Assembly (NCBI GenBank): GCA_004562765.1
Contig: SFRL01000006.1
Coordinates: 19,087 to 83,086, forward strand
Source: a bacterium
Lineage (GTDB): Bacteria > Bacillota > Clostridia > Lachnospirales > Lachnospiraceae
Direction of reading: 5' to 3'
Length of the DNA stretch: 64,000 nucleotides
Below the pieces are notes generated by a model that had not been told where the DNA came from, did no database searches, and saw only the letters and a list, made by a program, of their open reading frames with translations. Positions within the stretch are counted from its first letter, which is position 1; each line of letters starts with the position of its first letter. Positions 8,002-15,547 of the stretch are shown piece after piece. Position numbers and translations under genes: made by a program.

Positions 8002-8308
8002 GACAATTTACAACGGGAGCGGGCAACGCATGGCGCAGGAGATCAGAATAGAGGCGCACGGAAAAGGCGGCGAGCTGGGGATAAAGAACATACAGTATTT
8101 AATGGGTATGATCGAGAGCCTGAAAGCCTGCAAAACGCAGCAGGAAGTGTACGACAGGTACATGATGATTACAGGCTATTGCAAGTGCTGTGTAAACAGT
8201 GAATTTCTTGACGAGAAAAGCGCTGATGATCTTATGTGCCTTGCGGCTTTTCTGGCGGGAAATGAGCAGGCACGGGCGGAGCATGAGCAGAAAGGCGGGA
8301 AAGCATGA
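7991..8308 (+). CDS. Hypothetical phage protein
   Basis: 105 residues, helical, with a CKCC motif near residue 58. It overlaps both neighbours by a few bases (start 11 bp before the previous stop; ATGA with the next gene). Function unknown. Confidence 0.6.
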   Translation: MESKTIYNGSGQRMAQEIRIEAHGKGGELGIKNIQYLMGMIESLKACKTQQEVYDRYMMITGYCKCCVNSEFLDEKSADDLMCLAAFLAGNEQARAEHEQKGGKA

Positions 8309-8808
8309 GAACGGTTTATATATGCAGCCCGTACAGGGCAAAGGACAGCGCAGAACTGGATAGACACATAGACTACGCACAGCAGCTTACACGGCAGGCA
8401 TTAGAGGCAGGGTTAGCGCCGATCACGCCGCATTTATATATGACACAGTGCTTAAATGAGGACAAGCCGCAGGAGCGGTCAATAGGAATGACGGCGGGCT
8501 TAGAACTTATGAAAAGCTGTGCTTTTGTGATCGCTGGCGTAAAGTACGGGATAAGCGAGGGCATGAAAAGGGAAATGGAAACGGCAGCAGCGCTGCATAT
8601 TCCCGTTATAAATGCCGCACAGCTGGCGTTTGAACTGGAATATGAGCAACGTAGCGCAGAGAGGCTGGCAAACGATTACGCCAAGCTGTATGCCTGTCAC
8701 TTTTGCCGTGGGCGGTACTTACATACTTGCACAGGTTACAGCTGTGTAGAACCGTACCAGAGAGCATACGAGGCGGCGTTACGGAAATACAGCCGCAAAA
8801 ATGAATAA
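8305..8808 (+). CDS. DUF7768/DUF4406-like protein (nucleoside deoxyribosyltransferase fold)
   Basis: 167 residues. The N-terminal YICSPYR motif, PITPHLYMTQ and the later GISEGMKREMETAAALHIPV fit the phage DUF4406/DUF7768 group, which resembles nucleoside 2-deoxyribosyltransferases. The C-terminus has a CxxC...C pattern (CHFCRGRYLHTC). It may act in nucleotide metabolism or counter-defence; both are inferred. Confidence 0.7.
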   Translation: MRTVYICSPYRAKDSAELDRHIDYAQQLTRQALEAGLAPITPHLYMTQCLNEDKPQERSIGMTAGLELMKSCAFVIAGVKYGISEGMKREMETAAALHIPVINAAQLAFELEYEQRSAERLANDYAKLYACHFCRGRYLHTCTGYSCVEPYQRAYEAALRKYSRKNE

Positions 8809-8815
8809 AGTTAAA

Positions 8816-8847
8816 AGCCCCTACGGTACGGGAATACCATAGGGGCT
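8816..8847 (+). other. Hairpin upstream of the HUH initiator gene (candidate origin)
   Basis: AGCCCCTA-c-GGTA-cgggaa-TACC-a-TAGGGGCT: 12 bp paired with one mismatch, loop CGGGAA. It lies in a 172-bp gap directly before the HUH gene and has no T-tract. Either a rolling-circle double-strand origin or a regulatory hairpin. Confidence 0.45.
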
Positions 8848-8910
8848 AGGCTATACAGCTTTTCAACCTATAAACAGTATAAGCTACGTATGGCAGAAAG
8901 TCAAGAAATT

Positions 8911-8933
8911 ACGGGCATTTCAAGCCCGTTTTA
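8911..8933 (+). terminator. Possible terminator before the HUH gene
   Basis: ACGGGC-atttcaa-GCCCGT followed by TTTTA. A short GC stem with a short T-run. Confidence 0.5.
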
Positions 8934-8980
8934 ACACTTGATAAAAGTATTAACTATCCGACAGAAAGAGGGTACAGAGT

Positions 8981-9748
8981 ATGCCGTATGTAGAGAGAAT
9001 AACCAAAGCCGGAAAAACGATAGAGATAGAGAGGTACTTTACCAGCAGATACAAAAAGAAAGAGATAAAGAGGGGGGATAAGGTAAAGCCGACACAGGAG
9101 CAGCAGCAAAAGATAAATACCAGACAGGCGGAAAGAAAGCTGCGTATTCTGATGAACGCAAATTTTGAGTACGGAGACTATCACATAGTTTTAGATTACA
9201 TACGACATAAGGGACAGCCGGACAGGACAAAAGAGGAAATGCGAAAAGACATAGATATTTTTCTGCGGGAGCTGCGAAAGGAATTTAAAAAGCAGGGCAG
9301 GGAGCTTAAATACATACACGTTATGGAGATCGGCAAAAAGGGAGCGAGACACCACCACCTTGTTATTAACCAGATCGACACAAAGATATTACAGCAATGC
9401 TGGTATAAGGCGTATGAGGGGCATAACAGAGTAAAGGTATTCCCGCTGGACGATACGGGAGACTACAAAGACCTTGCGGCATATTTCATCAAGTATACGG
9501 GAACGCACAACAGAGGAACGGACGGAGCATTACAGGGCAAGCGCTGGAATTGCAGCAAAAATCTTGTAAGACCAGAGCCGGAGTACAGGATAATTACAGA
9601 CAGAGAATGGTTTAAGGCAGAGGCAAGACCGATCAAGGGCTATTACGTAGACAAAGACAGCATAAGAAAAGGCGTACACAGCCCAGATTATTACGGCTAC
9701 GGGTATTTCTGCTACAGACTGATAGAAAACACGACGAGGGGGGGATAA
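8981..9748 (+). CDS. HUH-type rolling-circle replication initiator
   Basis: 255 residues. The metal-binding HUH motif is RHHHLVIN at residues 123-130, with a probable catalytic Tyr region LAAYFIKYTG (Tyr168/Tyr172). An early strand (DYHIVLDY, about 66-73) fits motif 1. Such proteins nick an origin and start rolling-circle replication, which is unusual for an HK97-type siphophage that otherwise shows no polymerase or helicase. It follows a candidate origin hairpin and precedes partition genes. The same activity could also act in integration. ATG 8981 follows AAAGAGGG. Confidence 0.8.
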   Translation: MPYVERITKAGKTIEIERYFTSRYKKKEIKRGDKVKPTQEQQQKINTRQAERKLRILMNANFEYGDYHIVLDYIRHKGQPDRTKEEMRKDIDIFLRELRKEFKKQGRELKYIHVMEIGKKGARHHHLVINQIDTKILQQCWYKAYEGHNRVKVFPLDDTGDYKDLAAYFIKYTGTHNRGTDGALQGKRWNCSKNLVRPEPEYRIITDREWFKAEARPIKGYYVDKDSIRKGVHSPDYYGYGYFCYRLIENTTRGG

Positions 9749-9749
9749 T

Positions 9750-9926
9750 GTGAGCGCTTTTGAATGGGTTATAACAATAGGGCTGATGATCGTAGCAGTT
9801 ATTATGGCATTGCTGGCAATGAGTTTTTTAGGCTTTTCGCTGATTGCAGCCGTATTAAACGCAAGAGACGAGATAGAGCGGGGAGATAGCGGAAAGGCGG
9901 AAAAAGAGAATGATACAGAGGCTTAA
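9750..9926 (+). CDS. Small phage membrane protein (GTG start)
   Basis: 58 residues read from GTG at 9750, two bases after the HUH stop, with GAGGGGGGA just upstream. One long hydrophobic segment (about 6-35) is followed by a charged tail. Function unknown. Confidence 0.5.
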   Translation: MSAFEWVITIGLMIVAVIMALLAMSFLGFSLIAAVLNARDEIERGDSGKAEKENDTEA

Positions 9927-10026
9927 GTATTGGATATTTCAGAGGGGTAAGCATTGCCGCTGCTGCTGCCTTTTCTGTGAGTATTACGATCTTTGCAAGA
10001 ACGAGGTAGCGCATGAAAAAGACTGA
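9910..10026 (+). CDS. Very small Cys-rich phage protein
   Basis: 38 residues from ATG 9910 with six Cys in HCRCCCLFCEYYDLC, suggestive of a metal knuckle. It overlaps the preceding small gene by 17 bp. Expression not proven. Confidence 0.4.
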   Translation: MIQRLKYWIFQRGKHCRCCCLFCEYYDLCKNEVAHEKD

Positions 10027-10141
10027 AAAGAAGAAATACAGAGAATTTGCATTGAAAGAGCGACCGCCGCACCGCTGCATAAAAGCATTGAGCTATAAAG
10101 ACAGAACAGAAAAGAGGGGGCGAGAGCATGAGAAACTTTAG
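10013..10141 (+). CDS. Very small basic phage protein
   Basis: 42 residues, Lys/Arg/Glu-rich, from ATG 10013. It overlaps the VRR-NUC start at 10128. The arrangement fits the tightly overlapped early operon. Function unknown; low certainty. Confidence 0.4.
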   Translation: MKKTEKKKYREFALKERPPHRCIKALSYKDRTEKRGREHEKL

Positions 10142-10538
10142 GCTGGACGACGAGAGCGGACACCAAGAGGTGCTATTTAACTGGGCTGCGTACCAGCTGG
10201 GGCGTATGCCGGAGCTTGAATATATGCACCACGTACCGAACGGCGGCAAGCGTGACGCAGCCACGGCAGTAGCGCTTAAGCGGCAGGGAGTAAAGGCAGG
10301 CGTGCCGGATATTGTTTTACCAGCGCCGAGGGCAGAATATCACGGGCTGTACATAGAGCTTAAGGCTGGAAAGAATACCACAACGCAAAAGCAGAAAGAC
10401 TGGCTTAAATTCCTGCACGGGCAGGGCTACTATACAGCTGTATGCTATGGCTGGCAGCGGGCAGCAGAACTGATAGAGCAGTATTTATTAAAGCCGGACG
10501 AGCTGACAAAAGAGCCGGAAACTATTATTTTGCGTTAA
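10128..10538 (+). CDS. VRR-NUC domain nuclease
   Basis: 136 residues. It shows the VRR-NUC pattern: MHHVPNGGKR, then GVKAGVPDIVLP (catalytic Asp) and YIELKAGKN (catalytic Glu and Lys), then QKDWLKFLHGQGYYTAVCYG. It is a small PD-(D/E)xK-type Holliday-junction or flap nuclease common in phages. The start follows AGAGGGGGCGAGAGC. Confidence 0.9.
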   Translation: MRNFRLDDESGHQEVLFNWAAYQLGRMPELEYMHHVPNGGKRDAATAVALKRQGVKAGVPDIVLPAPRAEYHGLYIELKAGKNTTTQKQKDWLKFLHGQGYYTAVCYGWQRAAELIEQYLLKPDELTKEPETIILR

Positions 10539-10560
10539 GGCGCAGAAAGAGAGGTAAAGA

Positions 10561-11358
10561 ATGAGGACAATAAGCATTTTGAATTTAAAGGGCGGAGTAG
10601 CAAAGACCTTTACAGCCGTAAATATGGCATACGAGTTGATGAAGAGAGGCTATAAAGTGCTGCTGATCGACAACGACAAGCAGGGAAATTTAAGCAAGGC
10701 ATACGGCAGATACAACGCCGACGAGGTAGCGCCGATCGCAAAGCTGCTTTGTGGGGACTGGCAGACCGCAACAGAGCTGATACAGGCGACGGAGTACGAG
10801 GGGATAGATATTATAGCCTCTAATATGTCGCTATTCGGGGCTACATGGAATTTGACAAAAACGGACGACGAGAGCCAGACGGAGAGGTACAAGGAACTGA
10901 TACAGCACGCAGACTGGGTAAGGTGTGGGTATGATTACTGCATTATCGACAACCCGCCAGATATAGGGCTTAACGTGGTAAATGCGCTGGCGATCACGGA
11001 CGAGGTTATAGTACCCGTGAAGATCGACGAGGACGCATTAGAGGGGCTGGATATTGTGACGGAGCAGATCGAGGACGCACGAGCATTTAATGACAGGCTA
11101 CGCCTTGCAGGCGTTCTGGTTACGGTTTACCAGAATACAGACGGCGAGGCGGCGGGTGTTGAGTGGCTGCGGCAGCAATGGAACGACATAAGCAGCGAAC
11201 GGTACAGAAAGTATTTAATTCTGGGGACTATCAGATATTCCAAGAAAGTAGCAGAAAATTCTTTTATGCGAAAGCCGATTTATGAATATAGCCCCTGCTG
11301 CGGAGCGGCGCAGGACTATAAGAAATTTGTAACAAGGTATACGGGGGTGAGCAGATAA
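10561..11358 (+). CDS. parA: ParA-family partition ATPase
   Basis: 265 residues. The deviant Walker A KGGVAKT (10-16), the Walker A' segment LLIDNDKQGN and Walker B IIDNPP identify a ParA/Soj ATPase. It overlaps the next small gene by 1 bp and lies upstream of ParB. In temperate phages, ParAB usually signals a plasmid prophage or an extrachromosomal phase. AAAGAGAGGTAAAGA precedes the ATG. Confidence 0.92.
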   Translation: MRTISILNLKGGVAKTFTAVNMAYELMKRGYKVLLIDNDKQGNLSKAYGRYNADEVAPIAKLLCGDWQTATELIQATEYEGIDIIASNMSLFGATWNLTKTDDESQTERYKELIQHADWVRCGYDYCIIDNPPDIGLNVVNALAITDEVIVPVKIDEDALEGLDIVTEQIEDARAFNDRLRLAGVLVTVYQNTDGEAAGVEWLRQQWNDISSERYRKYLILGTIRYSKKVAENSFMRKPIYEYSPCCGAAQDYKKFVTRYTGVSR

Positions 11359-11690
11359 TGTACGAAGAACTGCAACAGAAAAAGCCACCGAAAATACCAA
11401 AAAGCGTAAGAGCAAAAGGACTTAGGGGATTGCTGGGGATTGTAAGCCCGTCAAGATTGCTGTATAGGAGATATGCGATAGACCAGACGGAAGAGGAAAA
11501 GCGGTATTTTAGCGAGGAATGGAAATATAGGCTATATAAGCGCAGGGTATCCCGTGACGAATGGCGCAGAATATACAGAGAGTACAGAAAGGCGCAGCAC
11601 CCAGAACGAGCGCAAGAATGGGAGCGCAAAAGAGAAGAGGCGGAACAAGAGGCGATACGAGCGATAAGAACGATATTAGGAGAGATTTAG
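11358..11690 (+). CDS. Hypothetical protein between ParA and ParB
   Basis: 110 residues, very basic and Arg/Glu-rich, probably helical, no motif. Position inside the parA-parB unit suggests a partition accessory or DNA-binding protein, but nothing in the sequence proves this. Confidence 0.6.
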   Translation: MYEELQQKKPPKIPKSVRAKGLRGLLGIVSPSRLLYRRYAIDQTEEEKRYFSEEWKYRLYKRRVSRDEWRRIYREYRKAQHPERAQEWERKREEAEQEAIRAIRTILGEI

Positions 11691-11707
11691 AGAGCGAGGT
11701 AAAGAAT

Positions 11708-12880
11708 ATGGCAAAGTTTGGAATTAACGATATTTTGAACGCAAAGAGTAAAGCGGGAGTAGCTGGCACGGTAGACAAATACACAAAGATTTTTTTAAGT
11801 CCTTATGAGGTAAAGCCTGCGCCGGAGAATACGCACCAGCAGATCACGGGTATTGAGGAACTGGCGGACAGTTTTTTACACGTAGGACAGGAGCAGCCAA
11901 CAGTATTAGCACGGGTAAACGGCGAGTTTAGAATAATCGACGGACACCGCCGCAATGCTGCAAATATTTTCAATCTGGAACGGGGACACAAGGAATACGA
12001 GAAAATAGAGTATCGTTACAGGGATATGAGCGAGGCAATGTATGAGCTTAGTCTGCTGGCTGGCAACGGATACACGCAGGAGCTTACGCCGTATGAGAAA
12101 ATGCGGCTTGTGGAGAGGACAAAAGCGGCACTTATCAGGGCAAAGGAAGAGGACGGTTTAGAGATCAGAGGCAAAATGCGTGATCTGATCGCTGAAATGA
12201 TCGGAGAGAGCGGAACGAACGTAGCACGTATGGAAAGTATTAACAATAATGCCGTGCCGGAAGTAAAAGAGGCGCTGAAAAATGGGGATATTGGTATAAC
12301 CGCCGCTTACGAGGCTGCAAAACTGCCAGAGGACGACCAGAGAGCAATAGCCGTAGCCGCAACAGCAGGCGAGGACGTGAGGGCAAAAGAGATAGCCCAG
12401 AAAGTAGCTGAACAGGTAGCAGCAAAGGCGCAGGAAAAAGCAGACAAAGCGGCAGAGGACGCAGAAAAAGCCCAGATAGACGCAGAGGCAGCAATAACAG
12501 AGGCACAGGAGAAAGCGGAAAAGGCGGAGCAAGAGGCGGAGAACGCAAGGGAACTTAAGCGGTACGTTGATAACATGGCAAGGGCTATGGAAAATGCCAG
12601 CAAAGCAGCAACGGCAGCAGTAGAGGCTATTTCTAAAGTGTCCGAAACGGACACCATGCAACAGCCGCAGGACAACTGGGGTATTTTAGATTGGGTACGC
12701 TATACGCTGTGCTGTTTAATGGAAAAAGCCGAGGACGTAAGCGAGGATAATTTGTATAAATTGCAGGAAATTTTGATAGAGAGCGACGGACAGGTAAAAG
12801 GACAAATGAATATAAAGGACTATCCAGAGGCAATGCCGGACGAAAAGCAGGCAACGCCAGAGAGCGAGGCGAAAGCATGA
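11708..12880 (+). CDS. parB: ParB-family partition protein
   Basis: 390 residues. The N-terminal ParB/Srx domain has FRIIDGHRRNAANIF (about 74-88, box II-like), then a HTH-containing centre (LTPYEKMRLVERTKAAL; INNNAVPEVKEAL) and a long Ala/Glu/Lys coiled coil (about 230-300). ATG 11708 is chosen because ParB homology begins there and AGCGAGGTAAAGA precedes it; an earlier in-frame start at 11561 has no support. A palindrome that may be parS lies within the gene. Confidence 0.88.
   Translation: MAKFGINDILNAKSKAGVAGTVDKYTKIFLSPYEVKPAPENTHQQITGIEELADSFLHVGQEQPTVLARVNGEFRIIDGHRRNAANIFNLERGHKEYEKIEYRYRDMSEAMYELSLLAGNGYTQELTPYEKMRLVERTKAALIRAKEEDGLEIRGKMRDLIAEMIGESGTNVARMESINNNAVPEVKEALKNGDIGITAAYEAAKLPEDDQRAIAVAATAGEDVRAKEIAQKVAEQVAAKAQEKADKAAEDAEKAQIDAEAAITEAQEKAEKAEQEAENARELKRYVDNMARAMENASKAATAAVEAISKVSETDTMQQPQDNWGILDWVRYTLCCLMEKAEDVSEDNLYKLQEILIESDGQVKGQMNIKDYPEAMPDEKQATPESEAKA
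12638..12654 (+). promoter_or_regulatory. Candidate parS-like palindrome, copy 1
   Basis: GTGTCCG-AAA-CGGACAC has perfect 7-bp arms. It lies inside parB and is repeated exactly in the head-connector gene at 21182. It encodes VSETDT in both unrelated proteins, which favours a DNA-level function such as ParB binding. Confidence 0.5.
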
Positions 12881-13410
12881 ATTACAGGCAATGGAAAAAG
12901 AATTATAAAAAGCGCTACGGCGTAAATCCGCCAGCAAGTATAGATAAGCGCAAACAGAGAAAGGCAGCAGCAAGGGCGTTAAACGTCCTTGCTAATACTG
13001 ATTTTAGCGAGGCGCTGAATAGGGCAGCGGAAAATATCGCAAGTGGGCTGGCAAATATTATGCGGACACTCGGGAGCACCTGCGACAGAGCAGGGACGGT
13101 ATGCAGAAATGTAGCAGAGAATATACAGCCTTTGGAAATTCGGGGGAATATATTCAGCTGGGACATACGGAAATATGGCACTTGTCATTATGCCGTATAT
13201 GAGAAAAATGCTTTAGGCGGTGCGGATGAACTGCGGGCGATTACATACAGCGAGGCGGCGGCAGAGAAAATAGCGGAAATTCTGCGGGCAGATCAGCTGG
13301 AATACGTGAGACACACAAAGCCGGAGCGCATACAGAAACGGCAGGGCGCAGCAGACGCTTTGACGGCAGTATTTAAAGCAGCTTGCGAAACAGGGGGATT
13401 TGAACAATGA
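12877..13410 (+). CDS. Hypothetical phage protein
   Basis: 177 residues. A basic N-terminus, a helical middle and no motif. ATGA overlap with parB upstream and with the next gene downstream puts it in the same transcript. Confidence 0.6.
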   Translation: MNYRQWKKNYKKRYGVNPPASIDKRKQRKAAARALNVLANTDFSEALNRAAENIASGLANIMRTLGSTCDRAGTVCRNVAENIQPLEIRGNIFSWDIRKYGTCHYAVYEKNALGGADELRAITYSEAAAEKIAEILRADQLEYVRHTKPERIQKRQGAADALTAVFKAACETGGFEQ

Positions 13411-13862
13411 ACAAAGATATTGAAAAATGGATATACGGAGACAATTATAGCTTTGAATATACCAAGCCGGGAGCAGCCGAGCTTATAGAGCGTGTAGAGG
13501 CGGCTTTAGGCTTCAAACTGTTTTTCTGGCAAAAGGCATTTATTTTTGTGGGACATTTCCGCAGATACGGAGAAACCACAGCGGAGATTTTACGGGCGCT
13601 GCTGGATACAGAGGCAGAGCCGCTGGACTATACAAAGCGGGCGGGAAACGGGCGAGAAAAATTTTACAGGCAGGAGCTAAGAGAGATACAAGGAAAACTG
13701 CAAGGCGCAGGCATTAAGACAAGGGCGGTATTTTGGTGTGCTGCTGATAAATGCAGATATAGAGAGCGTTACAAAGGGACTTGCGAAAAGCCGGACTGTA
13801 AACGCTGCCCGTTTCCACCATGTACGCAGGCGGAAGAGCCGGAAAGGAGAGGCAGGGTATGA
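13407..13862 (+). CDS. Phage protein with Cys-rich C-terminus
   Basis: 151 residues. The N-terminal part resembles phage proteins of unknown role (FFWQKAFIFVGHFRRYGETTAEI). The C-terminus has a Cys cluster (CAADKC..C..CEKPDCKRCPFPPC) that probably binds zinc. Overlaps both neighbours by ATGA-type junctions. Confidence 0.65.
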   Translation: MNKDIEKWIYGDNYSFEYTKPGAAELIERVEAALGFKLFFWQKAFIFVGHFRRYGETTAEILRALLDTEAEPLDYTKRAGNGREKFYRQELREIQGKLQGAGIKTRAVFWCAADKCRYRERYKGTCEKPDCKRCPFPPCTQAEEPERRGRV

Positions 13863-13972
13863 CAAATATTTTATTGCTTATTCTGATCGTAGAATTAAGC
13901 GGAATTATGGGCTACTTAAAAGACATAGCAGAAAGGGGCAAGGACAATGCTGGAAAAAGAGACGGAAACTAA
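13859..13972 (+). CDS. Very small phage membrane protein
   Basis: 37 residues. Hydrophobic N-terminus (MTNILLLILIVELSGIMG) with a charged tail. The ATGA overlap with the preceding stop suggests coupled translation. Confidence 0.45.
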   Translation: MTNILLLILIVELSGIMGYLKDIAERGKDNAGKRDGN

Positions 13973-14582
13973 GGGCGCTGGCATGACGGTGCAGGAAATG
14001 GCAGATAATCTGGCAGCAGCCACAGAGGCAATGGCAGGGAATTTGCCGCAGGCGGAAGAGGGAGAGGCAGCAGGCGAAAGCTGGGTAGCAATGCCGCAGG
14101 CTGATTTTGAGGACATGATACAGAAAGCAGCAAAGGCGGCTGTACGGGAATGGAAAAGGCAGGAAGAGGTAGAGCGTAGGCGTGACAAGTACCACAATAC
14201 TTTTACGCTTATGAAATGTTACAGGGACGCAGTTTTCCACATTGAGAACGCAGTAAGCGACGGGGAGCAGCTGGAACTTAAGGGAATGACGGAAGAACAG
14301 CAGCGGACGTACTTAGAGAGTATCCGGCGCACACGGTTTAAAACGCTGATTATGACAGCGCATATAGACAAGGCAGTAGAAGAGATCGAGCGCAGGAGAA
14401 AGGCGGCAGGGAAAGAGGTAGAGTACAGGGCATTTGAATTGTACTTTATGCAGGGCTGGGACTATGAACAGATCGCAGAGGAACTGGATACAGGGAAGAA
14501 CACGCCGAGACGCTGGATAACGAAGATCATTAACGAGTTATCCGTACTGCTGTGGGGAATTGACGAGGACAGGGTAAAGTAG
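13947..14582 (+). CDS. ArpU/RinA-like late transcription regulator
   Basis: 211 residues. The C-terminus has a sigma70 region 4-like HTH (AFELYFMQGWDYEQIAEEL...RRWITKIINEL). Phage proteins of this design at this position control late genes. It directly precedes a consensus promoter and a terminator hairpin, then the packaging genes, so it is a good candidate activator or antiterminator of the late operon. Family call moderate to good. Confidence 0.75.
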   Translation: MLEKETETKGAGMTVQEMADNLAAATEAMAGNLPQAEEGEAAGESWVAMPQADFEDMIQKAAKAAVREWKRQEEVERRRDKYHNTFTLMKCYRDAVFHIENAVSDGEQLELKGMTEEQQRTYLESIRRTRFKTLIMTAHIDKAVEEIERRRKAAGKEVEYRAFELYFMQGWDYEQIAEELDTGKNTPRRWITKIINELSVLLWGIDEDRVK

Positions 14583-14615
14583 CGGGCGTGGGGCAATTAT
14601 GGTAAAATCATGGTG

Positions 14616-14644
14616 TTTACATGGTATTTCCAGAGCTGTATAAT
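14616..14644 (+). promoter_or_regulatory. Late promoter (pR'-like)
   Basis: TTTACA (14616-14621), 17-nt spacer, TATAAT (14639-14644): near-perfect sigma70-type. The predicted start, about 14651, is only a few bases before the hairpin at 14654. Confidence 0.8.
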
Positions 14645-14653
14645 GATAGCATG

Positions 14654-14712
14654 AAAAGAGTAGGCGATAGCTTAAGACCGTGCCAGCGGCAGCAGTAGCC
14701 TACTCTTTTTGT
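14654..14712 (+). terminator. Immediate terminator hairpin (tR'-like)
   Basis: AAAAGAGTAGGC (14654-14665) pairs with GCCTACTCTTTT (14698-14709), 12 bp, ending in a T-run. Transcripts from the promoter just upstream would end after about 60 nt unless antitermination occurs. Confidence 0.75.
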
Positions 14713-14734
14713 GTCTTACATTCTTTACCTCCTA

Positions 14735-14762
14735 CCCAGCGCATGAAACTTAGGGCGCTGGG
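14735..14762 (+). other. 8-bp hairpin in the late leader
   Basis: CCCAGCGC-atgaaacttagg-GCGCTGGG with no T-tract. Part of the untranslated leader of the packaging operon. Confidence 0.5.
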
Positions 14763-14789
14763 AATTTGAAAGAAAGAGAGGCGGGCAGC

Positions 14790-15089
14790 GTGAAAGAATG
14801 GGCGAAAGAGTTTTATTTATCTGCGGACTGGGAGAGAACCAGAGCCGCATACTTAATGGCACATGATTATATTTGCGAGCGCTGCGGAGAGCCAGCAAAG
14901 ATAGTACACCATAAGTGCTGGCTTAATCGGAAGAACATAAACGACAGGAGCATAACGCTATGCTGGGACAACTTAGAGGCGCTATGCCAAGATTGCCACA
15001 ATAAGGAACACCATAAGCGGCAGCCGAGCTTACGCTATGGCTTTGACGCTGACGGGCGCTTAGTCCCCCCATATCAGAAAAATAATTAA
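14790..15089 (+). CDS. HNH endonuclease
   Basis: 99 residues from GTG 14790, chosen because AAAGAGAGGCGGGCA lies just upstream. Motifs: CERCGEPAKIVHHK (HNH first His region), NLEALCQDCHNKEH (Asn and final His) and a four-Cys zinc knuckle. HNH proteins beside the terminase assist DNA packaging in cos-type phages. A candidate cos site follows. Confidence 0.9.
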   Translation: MKEWAKEFYLSADWERTRAAYLMAHDYICERCGEPAKIVHHKCWLNRKNINDRSITLCWDNLEALCQDCHNKEHHKRQPSLRYGFDADGRLVPPYQKNN

Positions 15090-15112
15090 AGGGGACGGAT
15101 ACCGATGGGGAT

Positions 15113-15160
15113 ACCCTAAAATTACCCTACGGGCGCACGCACGGGTGGTGTAGGGGGGTG
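15113..15160 (+). other. cos: Candidate cos region
   Basis: A non-coding, G/C-skewed stretch between HNH and terS with CCCTAC...GTAGGG dyad symmetry around GGGCGCACGCACGGGTG. This location is typical for cos in HK97-type Firmicutes phages. Cleavage positions cannot be read from sequence. Confidence 0.5.
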
Positions 15161-15185
15161 TGGTAGGGAGAAAGAGGGTAAAGAA

Positions 15186-15539
15186 ATGGCGACAAAGAAA
15201 GAAAAGACAAAAGAACAGCGTATCAAGTCCGAGAAAACGAGACTTAAAGGAATTTTCAAGGACTTAGAGGACAACAAACGAAAATTAGTAACGCCGCTGA
15301 TAGAAAAAGCTGCATTTATGAGCGTGGAGCTGGACGATCTACAGGCAAAGATAGAGCAAGAGGGCTGGACGAGTGAATACCAGAACGGGCAGAACCAATG
15401 GGGGACAAAGAAAAGCCCAGAGGCAGAGACGTACATAGCTTTAAGCAAGAATTATGCAGCGATCATTAAGCAGCTGACGGAGTTAGTGCCAGCCGCAAAG
15501 AGAAAGAACAGCAGGCTTGCAGCGCTGCGGGAAGAGTAA
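15186..15539 (+). CDS. terS: Terminase small subunit (P27-like)
   Basis: 117 residues. Lys-rich N-terminus, helical core (ARLKGIFKDLEDNKRK-type helix, then LIEKAAFMSVELDDLQAKI) and the C-terminal SPEAETYIALSKNYAAIIKQL helix typical of P27-family subunits. Directly precedes terL. AAAGAGGGTAAAGAA precedes the ATG. Confidence 0.85.
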   Translation: MATKKEKTKEQRIKSEKTRLKGIFKDLEDNKRKLVTPLIEKAAFMSVELDDLQAKIEQEGWTSEYQNGQNQWGTKKSPEAETYIALSKNYAAIIKQLTELVPAAKRKNSRLAALREE

Positions 15540-15547
15540 CGGCATAA

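Noticed and set aside
10080..10092. Second copy of taaaagcattgag as a replication iteron
   Set aside because: Only two direct copies found, one of them inside a small coding frame; too little to call an iteron set.
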